Assembly (NCBI GenBank): GCA_947577065.1
Contig: CANPTT010000001.1
Location: forward strand, 62,001 to 126,000
DNA from: an uncultured Pseudoflavonifractor sp.
GTDB lineage: Bacteria; Bacillota; Clostridia; Oscillospirales; Oscillospiraceae
DNA length: 64,000 bases
Direction: 5' to 3'
Every line of letters begins with the position of its first letter. The stretch's first letter is position 1. Shown one piece after another: positions 8,503 through 17,283 of the stretch. The notes beneath the pieces were generated by a model. The model saw nothing but the letters and a program-made list of their open reading frames with translations. It ran no database searches and was not told the origin of the DNA. The position numbers and the translations under genes were made by a program.

Positions 8503-9213
8503 ATGCCCCCTCTCACCGCGCCTACGCCCCACATCCAGGCCATGCCCGGCGACATTGCCGAGACCATCCTGCTTCCCGGCGATCCTCTTCGGGCCAAGTT
8601 CATTGCCGACACCTATCTGGAGAACGTCAAGCAGTTTAATGGCACCCGCGGGATGCTGGGCTTCACCGGCACCTATCAGGGCAGGCCGGTCTCCGTCATG
8701 GGCACCGGCATGGGCTGCCCCTCCATGGGCATCTACAGCTATGAGCTCATCAACATCTATGGCTGCAAGAACCTGATCCGCATCGGCACCGCCGGCACCT
8801 TCCAGCCCTATGTCCACGTCAAGGAAATGGTCTTCGGCATGGGCGCCTGCACCACCAGCAACTACGCCCAGCTCCAGGGTCTGCCCGGCACCTTCGCCCC
8901 CATCTGCAGCTTCGAGCTGTTGGAGAAGGCCGTTGCCGCCGCCAAGGCCAAGGGCTTTAAGTACCATGTAGGCAACATCCTGTCCTCCGACGTATTCTAC
9001 GGACAGAATCTGCCTCATGCCAAGACCTGGCCCGAGATGGGCGTGCTGGCGGTGGAGATGGAGTCTGTAGCGCTCTACACCAACGCCGCCATGGCCGGAG
9101 CCAACGCCCTGTGTATCCTGACCATTTCCGACGGACCTGATGAGATCACCACCGCCGAGGAGCGGCAGACCGCCTTCACTCAGATGATGGAAGTCGCCCT
9201 GTCCCTGGCCTGA
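8503..9213 (+). CDS. deoD: Purine nucleoside phosphorylase, DeoD type (copy 1)
   Basis: A 236-residue hexameric-type (NP-I) nucleoside phosphorylase. ILLPGDPLRAKFIA carries the phosphate-binding Gly and Arg, LIRIGTAG the second phosphate loop, VEMESVALY the ribose-contacting Met-Glu, and TISDGPDE the catalytic Asp. A longer frame is open upstream, but the ATG at 8503 after GAAAGGAG fits the family length. It cleaves purine (deoxy)ribonucleosides with phosphate. A close paralog follows at once; the two differ mostly between residues about 105 and 160, where specificity could have shifted. Confidence 0.92.
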   Translation: MPPLTAPTPHIQAMPGDIAETILLPGDPLRAKFIADTYLENVKQFNGTRGMLGFTGTYQGRPVSVMGTGMGCPSMGIYSYELINIYGCKNLIRIGTAGTFQPYVHVKEMVFGMGACTTSNYAQLQGLPGTFAPICSFELLEKAVAAAKAKGFKYHVGNILSSDVFYGQNLPHAKTWPEMGVLAVEMESVALYTNAAMAGANALCILTISDGPDEITTAEERQTAFTQMMEVALSLA

Positions 9214-9266
9214 CAAGAAGATCCGCCAATACCAATATAAAATTATATTTCAAGGAGGACACTACC

Positions 9267-9986
9267 ATGCCGCACAAGATGACTGCCCCCACCCCCCACA
9301 TTGAGGCCAAAGTGGGTGATATCGCCGAGACTATCCTGCTCCCCGGCGATCCTCTGCGCGCCAAGTTTATCGCCGACACCTACATGGAGAATGTGAAGCA
9401 GTTCAACCAGGTCCGCGGAATGCTGGGCTTCACCGGCACTTACAAGGGCAAGCCGGTCTCCGTCATGGGCACCGGCATGGGCTGCCCTTCCATGGGCATC
9501 TACAGCTATGAGCTCATCAACATCTATGGCTGTAAGAATTTGATCCGCATCGGCACCGCCGGAGCCACCCAGCCCTTTGTCCATGCCCGGGAGATGGTCT
9601 TCGGCATGGCCTCCAGCTATATGAGCGAGTATGTGGAGCATATGGGTCCCTCCTGCAAGTTCCACTTCTCCCCCTGCTGCAGCTTTGAGCTGTTGGAGAA
9701 GGCCGTTGCCGTGGCCCGGGAGAAGGGCTTTAAGTTCCACGTGGGCAACATCGGCTGCGGCGACTGCTTCTACGGCGAGGATCTGGAGTTTGGCAAGTCC
9801 ATGTCCGACATGGGCATTCTGGCCGGTGAGATGGAGTCTGCCGCCCTCTATACCAACGCCGCTATGGCCGGCGTCAACGCGTTGGCTATCGTCACCATCT
9901 CTGACGGCCCCGAGGAGATCACCACCGCCGAGGAGCGCCAGACCGCTTTCACCCAGATGATGGAGGTCGCCCTGTCCCTGGCGTAA
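9267..9986 (+). CDS. deoD: Purine nucleoside phosphorylase, DeoD type (copy 2)
   Basis: A 239-residue paralog of the gene just before it, with the same GDPLRAK, LIRIGTAG, EMESAALY and TISDGPEE motifs. The first 95 and last 40 residues are nearly the same in both copies, while the middle differs and this copy is richer in Cys. That pattern suggests a tandem duplication followed by divergence of the substrate pocket. AAGGAGGA precedes the ATG. 53 bases separate the copies. Confidence 0.93.
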   Translation: MPHKMTAPTPHIEAKVGDIAETILLPGDPLRAKFIADTYMENVKQFNQVRGMLGFTGTYKGKPVSVMGTGMGCPSMGIYSYELINIYGCKNLIRIGTAGATQPFVHAREMVFGMASSYMSEYVEHMGPSCKFHFSPCCSFELLEKAVAVAREKGFKFHVGNIGCGDCFYGEDLEFGKSMSDMGILAGEMESAALYTNAAMAGVNALAIVTISDGPEEITTAEERQTAFTQMMEVALSLA

Positions 9987-10061
9987 AAGTATGACCGGAA
10001 GGGGCGGCCCGGCACAAAAAATCGCCCCATGGGAAATCTTCCAAAAAGAGGAGCAAATGAT

Positions 10062-11009
10062 ATGAATAAGAGGCCCTTTCTCATCGACTGTGACACGGGC
10101 ACTGATGACGCCATCGCTATTCTGGCTGCCCTCTACAGCCCCCAGATCGACGTGAAGGCCATCACCTCGGTCAACGGCAACGTGGCTGAGAGGTACACCA
10201 GCCAGAACAATCTGAATCTGGTGGAATACCTGGGCAAGAGCGTTCCTGTGGCCCATGGCGCCGTCCGGCCCCTGCTGGGCGGAGTGCTGGACACGGAGGG
10301 AGCTCCCGACACCCACGGGAAAACGGGCTTGGGCGGAATTCAGTTGCCCACCGCCCAGAGGAGCTTCGACCCCAGGGTAGCCGACCAGCTCATCTATGAG
10401 ACGGCGGTGGAGTGCAAGGGGGAGCTGGAGCTGCTGGTGGTCGGACCCATGACCAACATCGCCATCGCCCTTTGTAACCACGGGGACCTGGCTGGGCTGA
10501 TCAAGCACATCTGGTTCATGGGCGGCGCCTGCCAGGGGGGCAATGTGCTCCCCACGGCGGAGTTCAACATCTGGGCCGACGCCCTGGCAGGCCACATCGT
10601 GACCCAAAGCGGGATCCCCATGACCATGGTGGGTCTGGACGTGACGCTGAAGGCCGTTATGACCGAGGAGGACATCGCTCAGCTGCGGGGCGTGGGCACC
10701 AAGGCCTGCACCCTGGCCGCCGACCTGCTGGACTTCATGGTCCGGCGGCGGGACGCGGGGGGCGAGGACCTGGTGATGCATGACGCACTGGCTCTGGGCG
10801 CGGCCCTGTGCCCGGAGTGTCTCACCTGTGTGGACGCCTTCGTGGACGTGGAGTACTCTGGGACCTACACCATGGGCCACACCTTCTCGGACGCGGGCCG
10901 GCGGTATCCTGCCGGCAAGCCCAACGCCTCGGTAGCGCTGGATATTGACGTACCCATGTTCCGCAAATGGCTGGTGGAGACCATCTCCAGGAGCAAAGCG
11001 GAAGAATGA
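10062..11009 (+). CDS. Inosine/uridine-preferring nucleoside hydrolase (copy 1)
   Basis: A 315-residue IU-nucleoside hydrolase. The N-terminal DCDTGTDDA motif binds the catalytic calcium, PMTNIAIAL and FMGGACQGGN are family segments, and VMHDALALG supplies the late Asp. It hydrolyses nucleosides to base and free ribose, in contrast to the phosphorylases next door. The ATG at 10062 has an AAAGAGGAG ribosome site; an upstream ATG at 10029 lacks one. Its stop overlaps the start of the transporter that follows (ATGA). Confidence 0.92.
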   Translation: MNKRPFLIDCDTGTDDAIAILAALYSPQIDVKAITSVNGNVAERYTSQNNLNLVEYLGKSVPVAHGAVRPLLGGVLDTEGAPDTHGKTGLGGIQLPTAQRSFDPRVADQLIYETAVECKGELELLVVGPMTNIAIALCNHGDLAGLIKHIWFMGGACQGGNVLPTAEFNIWADALAGHIVTQSGIPMTMVGLDVTLKAVMTEEDIAQLRGVGTKACTLAADLLDFMVRRRDAGGEDLVMHDALALGAALCPECLTCVDAFVDVEYSGTYTMGHTFSDAGRRYPAGKPNASVALDIDVPMFRKWLVETISRSKAEE

Positions 11010-12370
11010 AAAGCGCCCTTCTCATCCGGGACAGGCAGTTTTACGGCAATATCCTCTCCCTGGCCTTCCCCATCGTTCTCCAGCAGCTGCTGCGCCTGAG
11101 CGTGGATACGGTCAACAGTGTGATGCTGGGCAGTATCGACCAGCTGCAGATGACCGCCGTAAGCCAGGCCGACCAGGTATTTTTCATCTATTACACCATC
11201 TGCAACGGCTTTGCCATCGGCTGCTGTGTGCTGGTGGCCCAGTATTGGGGCCAGCGGAATATGGAGGCCATCCGCACCGTGCTGGCCACGGGCCTGCGGG
11301 CGGTGGCCCTGTTCGGGCTGTGCTTTACCCTGGTGGTCATGGCCGCCCCGGAGACGGTGATGCGGATCTACTTAAAGGACCCGGAGGTGCTGGCTCTCAG
11401 CGCCGCCTACCTTCGAAAGGTGGCGGTGATGTATCTGCCCTGCGCCCTGAGTGTGATGATCTTCGGCGGCTGCCGGGGGGTGGAGAAGGTCCGGATCCTC
11501 TTTATCACCAACCTCATCTCCTACTCGGTGAACATTGCCTTAGACTACTGTCTGCTCTTCGGCAGGTTCGGCTTCCCCCATCTGGGGATCACCGGCATCG
11601 CCGTTGGCACAGTCATCGCCCGGCTGCTGGAGCTGGCCATCTGCGGGACCTATCTTTTGAAGCTGGAAAAGCGGATCGGCTTCCGGCTTTCCTTCCTGAA
11701 ACGGCGGGACAGAGAGCTGGGCCGGGACCTTTTGAAGGTCAGCGCCCCCATTGTGGCCCATGAGATCGTCTGGTCCCTGGGTACCAGCACGGGCAGCATG
11801 ATCACCGGACAGCTTGGCACCAGCGTGGTGGCGGGCTACAATGTGTCCATGGTCCTCTACAACCTGTGCGCCAGCGTGGGCACCGGCTTCCTCAACGCCT
11901 GCAGCGTGGTCATCAGCAAAACCATCGGCATGGGCCGGATGGACGAGGTGAAACGGCAGGCCAAGACCATGCTCACCACCGGATTGGGCATCGGCCTTTG
12001 CATGGGCGGCGTGACTCTGCTGGCCCGGGGGCCTTTCCTGTCCCTCTACAACCTGGAGCCTGACGCGGTGGCCTACGCCCGGCAGTTCATGGGGGTCATC
12101 GCCTGCATCTGGCCCTTCTCCCTGCTGGAGATGGTGGGCATGGTGGGCATCCTCCGGGCCGGAGGGGACGGACAGACGGGATTCTATTCCGACATCGTTA
12201 TCATGTGGATGATCTGCATTCCTCTGGCGGCTCTGGCGGCCTTTGTATGGAGCGCTCCTCCCGTTGTGGTGGTGGCTATCCTGAAGACCATCATCGCCCT
12301 GGAGGCCATCGTAGGGATCCTTCGTATCCGGTCCATGAAATGGATCAAAGACCTGACCCGTCACGAATAA
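11006..12370 (+). CDS. MATE-family efflux transporter
   Basis: A 454-residue, about 12-segment membrane protein of the MATE/polysaccharide-exporter superfamily. Typical segments are the N-terminal LAFPIVLQQLLRLSVDTVNS, the central LGTSTGSMITGQLG repeat start, and GTGFLNACSVVIS. These transporters usually use an H+ or Na+ gradient to export small organic cations. ATGA overlap with the nucleoside hydrolase makes it part of the operon; a role in exporting surplus or toxic bases is a guess. An alternative upstream start at 10967 would overlap the hydrolase by 43 bases and is less likely. Confidence 0.85.
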   Translation: MKSALLIRDRQFYGNILSLAFPIVLQQLLRLSVDTVNSVMLGSIDQLQMTAVSQADQVFFIYYTICNGFAIGCCVLVAQYWGQRNMEAIRTVLATGLRAVALFGLCFTLVVMAAPETVMRIYLKDPEVLALSAAYLRKVAVMYLPCALSVMIFGGCRGVEKVRILFITNLISYSVNIALDYCLLFGRFGFPHLGITGIAVGTVIARLLELAICGTYLLKLEKRIGFRLSFLKRRDRELGRDLLKVSAPIVAHEIVWSLGTSTGSMITGQLGTSVVAGYNVSMVLYNLCASVGTGFLNACSVVISKTIGMGRMDEVKRQAKTMLTTGLGIGLCMGGVTLLARGPFLSLYNLEPDAVAYARQFMGVIACIWPFSLLEMVGMVGILRAGGDGQTGFYSDIVIMWMICIPLAALAAFVWSAPPVVVVAILKTIIALEAIVGILRIRSMKWIKDLTRHE

Positions 12371-12405
12371 ATGGGCGTCGTGCACCCAACCAAACACGGA
12401 ACTTC

Positions 12406-12425
12406 CTTTTCTCCGAGGAGAAAAG
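12406..12425 (+). repeat. Hairpin before the BMP lipoprotein gene
   Basis: Arms CTTTTCTCC / GGAGAAAAG with a two-base centre, followed by TTTGTTC. It may be a weak attenuator or the 5' boundary of a stable binding-protein transcript within the operon. Confidence 0.4.
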
Positions 12426-12459
12426 TTTGTTCAAAATAACAAAAGGAGTGGAACTAAAC

Positions 12460-13575
12460 ATGAACAAGAAACTGCTCAGCACGATCCTCGCCTCCACCAT
12501 GGTCCTGTCCCTGGCTCTGACCGCCTGCGGCGGCGATAAGGACACTACCGAGACCAAGAAGCCCGACGACAGCCAGGGCGGCACCACCACCGGCGGCAAG
12601 GGCAAGATCGCGTACTGCTGCTCCAACCTGGGCGATAAGTCCTTCAACGACTCCGGCGAGGCCGGCATGAACATCCTCCGGAATGAGGGCTGGGATGTCC
12701 GCACCGTAGAGATCGGCGACGACTCCAAGGCCGACAAGTGGACCGATATCTATCTGGACCTGATCGATCAGGGGTACCAGTACATCGTGGGCGCTTCCGG
12801 CCAGGGCGACTATTTCATGCCCCTGACCAGCCAGTATCCCGAAGTGAAGTTCCTGGTGTTCGACGATCTGCGTACCGACCTTCCTGAGAACATGTCCTCC
12901 ATCTTCTATGCCCAGAACGAGGGCTCCTACCTGGTGGGCATGATGGCTGCCGGCATGAGCAAGAACCACTCCGTGGCCGTCAACGTGGGCATGGAGAACC
13001 CCGTCATCAACGACTTCGTCACCGGCTTTGTCAACGGCGTGAAGGACTATGATCCCAACTGCTCCGTAGTCACCGCCGCCTGCGGCTCCTGGGCTGACCC
13101 CGCTCTGATGAAGACCCTGTGCCTGGATCAGAATCGGAACAACAATGTTGACGTGTTCTATCAGGTGGCCGGCGGCTCCGGCGATGGCCTGTTCGATGCC
13201 GCTATGGAGACCGGCTCCTGGGCCATTGGCGTGGACTCCGATCAGTGGCAGTCTTACACCGATGGCTCCAACCCCGAGAAGGCCAACGTGATCCTCACCT
13301 CCATGCTGAAGGAAGTGGGCAACTCCTTCGTCTCCTTCTTCCATCAGGTCGAGGCCGGCGAGGACGTCTGGGGCAAGACCGTCACCCTGGGTCTGGCCGA
13401 TGACTCCGTGGGCTACGTGGACAACGACTTCTTCAAGACCAACGTTCCCGAGGATCTGCGCAACGCTATGGCCGATGCCGCTGCTAAGGTCAAGGCCGGC
13501 GAGCTGGAGGTCAAGTCTTACTACGACTTTGCTTCCGAGGCTGACTATCTGGCCTATGTGGACGCCGCGAAATAA
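12460..13575 (+). CDS. BMP-family nucleoside-binding lipoprotein
   Basis: A 371-residue exported substrate-binding protein of the BmpA/PnrA/NupN (Med) family. The signal peptide ends in the lipobox LTACGG, so the mature protein is anchored by Cys24 or thereabouts on the outer face of the membrane. The mature part begins after a short T/D/G-rich linker, with GDKSFNDSGEAGM being the usual nucleoside-binding start of the family. It should deliver nucleosides to the ABC complex encoded just downstream. The ATG at 12460 has AAAAGGAGTGG upstream; a longer open frame before it is not credible. Confidence 0.93.
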   Translation: MNKKLLSTILASTMVLSLALTACGGDKDTTETKKPDDSQGGTTTGGKGKIAYCCSNLGDKSFNDSGEAGMNILRNEGWDVRTVEIGDDSKADKWTDIYLDLIDQGYQYIVGASGQGDYFMPLTSQYPEVKFLVFDDLRTDLPENMSSIFYAQNEGSYLVGMMAAGMSKNHSVAVNVGMENPVINDFVTGFVNGVKDYDPNCSVVTAACGSWADPALMKTLCLDQNRNNNVDVFYQVAGGSGDGLFDAAMETGSWAIGVDSDQWQSYTDGSNPEKANVILTSMLKEVGNSFVSFFHQVEAGEDVWGKTVTLGLADDSVGYVDNDFFKTNVPEDLRNAMADAAAKVKAGELEVKSYYDFASEADYLAYVDAAK

Positions 13576-13612
13576 TTTAGACCCCAACTTTGCAACAACG
13601 TAAATCTGGAGT

Positions 13613-13645
13613 GGGGCCGGCAGGCTTAAAGGGCTTGCCGGCCCC
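13613..13645 (+). terminator. Strong hairpin between binding protein and ABC ATPase genes
   Basis: A 10-bp GC-rich stem (GGGGCCGGCA / TGCCGGCCCC) with a 13-base loop, without a good T-run. It probably protects or partly terminates the upstream message so the binding protein is made in excess, as seen in many ABC importer operons. Confidence 0.6.
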
Positions 13646-13669
13646 TTCCAAAAAGAGGGAGGTTCCTGC

Positions 13670-15220
13670 ATGGCGGATGAATTGCTGCGAATGCAGAATA
13701 TTACCAAGATCTATTCCAACGGCTTTATTGCCAACAAGGACGTAAATCTCGTCATCCACAAAAATGAGATCCACGGACTGGTGGGCGAGAACGGCGCAGG
13801 CAAGACCACCCTGATGAAGATGCTCTTTGGCATGGAGCTGCCCAATGAGGGCCAGATCTTCATCAACGGGAAAGAAGAAAAGATCGCTAACCCCCTGGAT
13901 GCCATCAGCAAGGGCGTAGGCATGGTGCACCAGCACTTCATGCTGTTGCCCTCCCTTTCTGTGGCGGAAAACGTGACTCTGGGCGTAGAGCCCATCAAGA
14001 ACGGCCTTTATGACTTTGAGCGGGCGGTAGCTGAAACCCAGGCGATCGCCGACAAGTACAACTTCAAGATCGATGCCCGGGCCAAGGTCCGGGACCTGAG
14101 TGTGGGCCAGATGCAGAAGGTGGAGATCCTAAAGGCTCTGATCAAGGGAGCTAAACTCCTTATCATGGACGAGCCTACCGCCGTTCTGACCCCTCAGGAG
14201 ACTGAGGAGCTTTTTGAGCAGCTCTTTGTCCTCCGGGATGACGGCGTGTCCATCATCTTTATCTCTCACAAGCTGGAGGAGGTCATGCACATCTGTAGCC
14301 GGGTCACCGTGCTGCGCCATGGTGTGTGCATGGGCTCCCACGATACCAAGGACCTGACCCAGGCATCCCTTTCCAAGCTGATGGTGGGCCGGGACGTGGT
14401 ACTTAAAATCGAAAAAGAGGATCCTGTGACGGGCGCTGCTGTAGTGTCCATCAAGGATCTGGTCAAAATCAATACTATTGGCAAAAACGTGATCGATGGC
14501 GTTTCCTTCGATATCCACGCCGGTGAGGTGGTGGGTATCGCAGGCGTGGAGGGTAACGGCCAGACCGAGCTTGCCGAGGTCCTCAGCGGCCTTGGCATGT
14601 TTGCCAGCGGCGATGTCCTCCTCAACGGCGAGACCATCAAGGGCAAGACCGTCCGGGAGATCCGGGACATGGGCATGGCCTATATCGCCGAGGACCGGAT
14701 GGTGGAGGGCGTAGCCGGCAACATGTCCATTAAGATGAACATCGTGGCCGACCGCTTCACCAAGAAGGAGTTCAGCAAGGGTATTTTCATGGACGCCAAG
14801 AAGATCAACGACCTTGTGGACCAGTACATCAAGGACTTTGAGATCGCCTGCGACAGCCCTGATGAGCCGGTACGCATGCTCTCCGGCGGCAATATCCAGA
14901 AGGTAGTGGTGGCCCGGGAGTTCACCTCCGGTGCCAACTTCCTGCTGGCCTGTCAGCCCACCCGGGGCATCGATGTGGGTACCGCCGAGATGATCCGCAA
15001 GACCATTGTCCGCAAGGCCCGGGAGGAGAATCTGGCGTGTCTGCTCATCTCCGCCGACCTCAACGAGGTACTGGAGTGCTCCGACCGGTTGCTGGTCATG
15101 CGTAAGGGCAAGATCACCGCCGCCTTCCCCAAGGCCAACGAGGTCTCCGAGGAGACCCTGGGCGAGTACATGCTGGGCGTCCGGGACATGACGGCCGAAG
15201 AAATGGAGGCTTTGCTATGA
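13670..15220 (+). CDS. nupO: Nucleoside ABC importer ATP-binding protein (double NBD)
   Basis: A 516-residue protein with two fused nucleotide-binding domains, as in NupO/RbsA/XylG. The first has Walker A GENGAGKTT at about residue 39, signature LSVGQMQKVEI and Walker B LLIMDEPTAVL. The second has the degenerate loop GVEGNGQTEL, signature LSGGNIQKVVVAREF and the altered ACQPTRGID, the usual asymmetric pattern of this class. It powers the two permeases that follow. GGGAGG lies about 7 bases before the ATG, and the stop overlaps the next start (ATGA). Confidence 0.95.
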   Translation: MADELLRMQNITKIYSNGFIANKDVNLVIHKNEIHGLVGENGAGKTTLMKMLFGMELPNEGQIFINGKEEKIANPLDAISKGVGMVHQHFMLLPSLSVAENVTLGVEPIKNGLYDFERAVAETQAIADKYNFKIDARAKVRDLSVGQMQKVEILKALIKGAKLLIMDEPTAVLTPQETEELFEQLFVLRDDGVSIIFISHKLEEVMHICSRVTVLRHGVCMGSHDTKDLTQASLSKLMVGRDVVLKIEKEDPVTGAAVVSIKDLVKINTIGKNVIDGVSFDIHAGEVVGIAGVEGNGQTELAEVLSGLGMFASGDVLLNGETIKGKTVREIRDMGMAYIAEDRMVEGVAGNMSIKMNIVADRFTKKEFSKGIFMDAKKINDLVDQYIKDFEIACDSPDEPVRMLSGGNIQKVVVAREFTSGANFLLACQPTRGIDVGTAEMIRKTIVRKAREENLACLLISADLNEVLECSDRLLVMRKGKITAAFPKANEVSEETLGEYMLGVRDMTAEEMEALL

Positions 15221-16323
15221 GTAAGACGCAAAGAATCGAATCTACGATGGAGGTCGTCCGCACCCTTGTTGGCCTTGTCATCGCCTATGCGGTGGCTCTG
15301 GTAATCCTCTTTGCCATCAGTGAGGATCCGGTGTATATCGTCCAGCAGTTCATTCTGGGTCCCCTGTCCTCCCCCCGCCGGATCGGCAGTATCATCAACC
15401 TGGCCATCCCTTTCACTCTCTGCGGTTTGGCTATGTGCTTCATGTATGCTGTTAATCGCTTTAACCTGGTACCCGAGGGCATCTTCATGCTGTCCGCCTG
15501 TACGGTCACCTGGGTGGCTCTCAAGCTGGGGAATGGCCTGCCTGCCATTGTGATGCTGCCCATCCTCTTTGTGGTAGCCATCCTCACCGGCGTGGTGATT
15601 GCCTTCATTCCCGCCATTATGGAGCGGAAATTCAATGCCAACGTGGTGGTGGTCTCCCTGATGCTCAACAGCATCATTGCCTTCCTGGCCGTGGCTATCA
15701 TGCGTTATACCATGCGGGACTCTTCCATCTCCTACATCGCCTCTTATGAGATCCCAGCCAGCGCTCAGATGCCCAAGATCCTGGGCAAATTCAGCATCCA
15801 GTCCGGCATCATCATCGCCATTGTGGCTGTGGTGGCCGTGTCCCTGCTGTTCTATAAGACCAGCTTTGGCTGGAAGATGCGTCTGGTGGGCGAAAATCCC
15901 CGGTTTGCCGGGGCTGTGGGCCTGTCCGCCGTCAGCATCTCCTTCGCCGCTCAGCTCATCGGCGGCGGCATGGCCGGTATCGCCGGCTGCACCGAGATGC
16001 TGGGCAACTACACCCGGTTCCGCTGGTCCGCCACCACCCAGCACGGCTTTGACGGTTTGCTGGTGGCGGTGCTTGCCAAGAAGAACCCCGCTCTGGTCCC
16101 CATTGGAGCCATCTTCCTGGCCTACATCCGGATCGGCGCCGATGTGGTCAACTCCACCGGTGATATTCCCCCCGAGTTCATCACCGTGATCCAGGGTATT
16201 ATTATCCTGCTCATTGCGGCCGAGTCCTTCATGTCCAAGACCAAGAACAAGCTCATCTTCAAGGCCGCCGAGAAGGAAGAGGCCGAGAGGAAGCAGAAGC
16301 AGCAAGCCAACACGGCGGCTTGA
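15217..16323 (+). CDS. nupP: Nucleoside ABC importer permease 1
   Basis: A 368-residue integral membrane protein of the BPD_transp_2 family (NupP/YufP type). The segment MRLVGENPRFAGAVGLS is the conserved cytoplasmic coupling region, followed by GGGMAGIAGCTEMLG and GFDGLLVAVLAKKNP. About eight to ten hydrophobic segments are visible, and the C-terminus is a charged, Lys/Glu/Gln-rich tail. It pairs with the second permease to form a heterodimeric channel for nucleosides. It overlaps the ATPase gene by four bases and lies 19 bases before permease 2. Confidence 0.92.
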   Translation: MSKTQRIESTMEVVRTLVGLVIAYAVALVILFAISEDPVYIVQQFILGPLSSPRRIGSIINLAIPFTLCGLAMCFMYAVNRFNLVPEGIFMLSACTVTWVALKLGNGLPAIVMLPILFVVAILTGVVIAFIPAIMERKFNANVVVVSLMLNSIIAFLAVAIMRYTMRDSSISYIASYEIPASAQMPKILGKFSIQSGIIIAIVAVVAVSLLFYKTSFGWKMRLVGENPRFAGAVGLSAVSISFAAQLIGGGMAGIAGCTEMLGNYTRFRWSATTQHGFDGLLVAVLAKKNPALVPIGAIFLAYIRIGADVVNSTGDIPPEFITVIQGIIILLIAAESFMSKTKNKLIFKAAEKEEAERKQKQQANTAA

Positions 16324-16342
16324 GAGAGGAGAGTGAAACGTT

Positions 16343-17281
16343 ATGACGATTGATTGGATCGCATTTGCAGCTGAAGTGATTCGCATGGCCACTCCCCTGG
16401 TGTTCGCCGCCATGGCCGCTCTCATCTGCCGCCAGGCCGGCATGTTCAACATGGGTATTGAGGGTATGATCCTTTGCTCTGCCCTGGCCGCCGCCACCTT
16501 TGCCCACCTGTTCCAGAATGTGTGGATCGGACTTTTGGGCGCCATCCTGATCGGCCTGCTGACAGGCCTCCTCATCGCCTTTGTCAGCATCACCGGCAAG
16601 GCTGACCTGTACTTGACCTGTATCGCCTTCAACCTGGCGTCTACCGGCGGCACGGTGTTCCTCATGTTCATGATGACCGGTGAGAAGTCCACCACCTCCG
16701 GTGCCTTCCGCTCCTTCCAGATCCCCACCATTGATATCCCCCTCATTAAGGATATCCCTGTGCTGGGCCGGATCATTTCGGGCCAGAGTTTGCTTACCTA
16801 TGTGGCTATTCTGTCCATTTTCCTGATGTGGCTGCTGCTGAAGCGGACTCGTCTGGGCCTTCGGATCAGGGCTGTGGGTGAGAATCCTCACGCCGCCGAG
16901 TCCGTGGGTATCAGTGTGCCCAAGGTGGGCTACATCTCCTTCAGCATCTGTGGTATTATGTCCGGTCTTGCCGGTGCGTTCCTGTCCATGAGCTGGGTCA
17001 CCTACTTCATGCGGAACATGGCCAATGGCCGTGGCTACATCGGTCTCTCCGCCCAGAACATGGCCAACGGCGAGCCCATCGGCTCCTCCATCGCAGCCCT
17101 GTTCTTCGGCTTCTGTCAGGCCCTGAGCATCACCATGAAGAACCAGACCAACTTCCCCACCGAGTTCCTGGAGATGATCCCCTACGCCGCCACCATCATC
17201 GCCCTGGGCGTCACCGGTATGCTGGCTATCCGCAAGCGCCGTAAGGTGGAGTCCGGCCAAGCCGCCGCGAAAGAGGAATGA
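16343..17281 (+). CDS. nupQ: Nucleoside ABC importer permease 2
   Basis: A 312-residue BPD_transp_2 family permease (NupQ/YufQ type), shorter than its partner. FNMGIEGMIL near residue 34 and IRAVGENPHAAESVGI near residue 175 are the family signatures. The last residues KRRKVESGQAAAKEE are a cytoplasmic tail. AGAGAGGAG precedes the ATG. Together with the binding protein, ATPase and permease 1 it completes the importer; the next gene follows at once. Confidence 0.93.
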   Translation: MTIDWIAFAAEVIRMATPLVFAAMAALICRQAGMFNMGIEGMILCSALAAATFAHLFQNVWIGLLGAILIGLLTGLLIAFVSITGKADLYLTCIAFNLASTGGTVFLMFMMTGEKSTTSGAFRSFQIPTIDIPLIKDIPVLGRIISGQSLLTYVAILSIFLMWLLLKRTRLGLRIRAVGENPHAAESVGISVPKVGYISFSICGIMSGLAGAFLSMSWVTYFMRNMANGRGYIGLSAQNMANGEPIGSSIAALFFGFCQALSITMKNQTNFPTEFLEMIPYAATIIALGVTGMLAIRKRRKVESGQAAAKEE

Positions 17282-17283
17282 AC

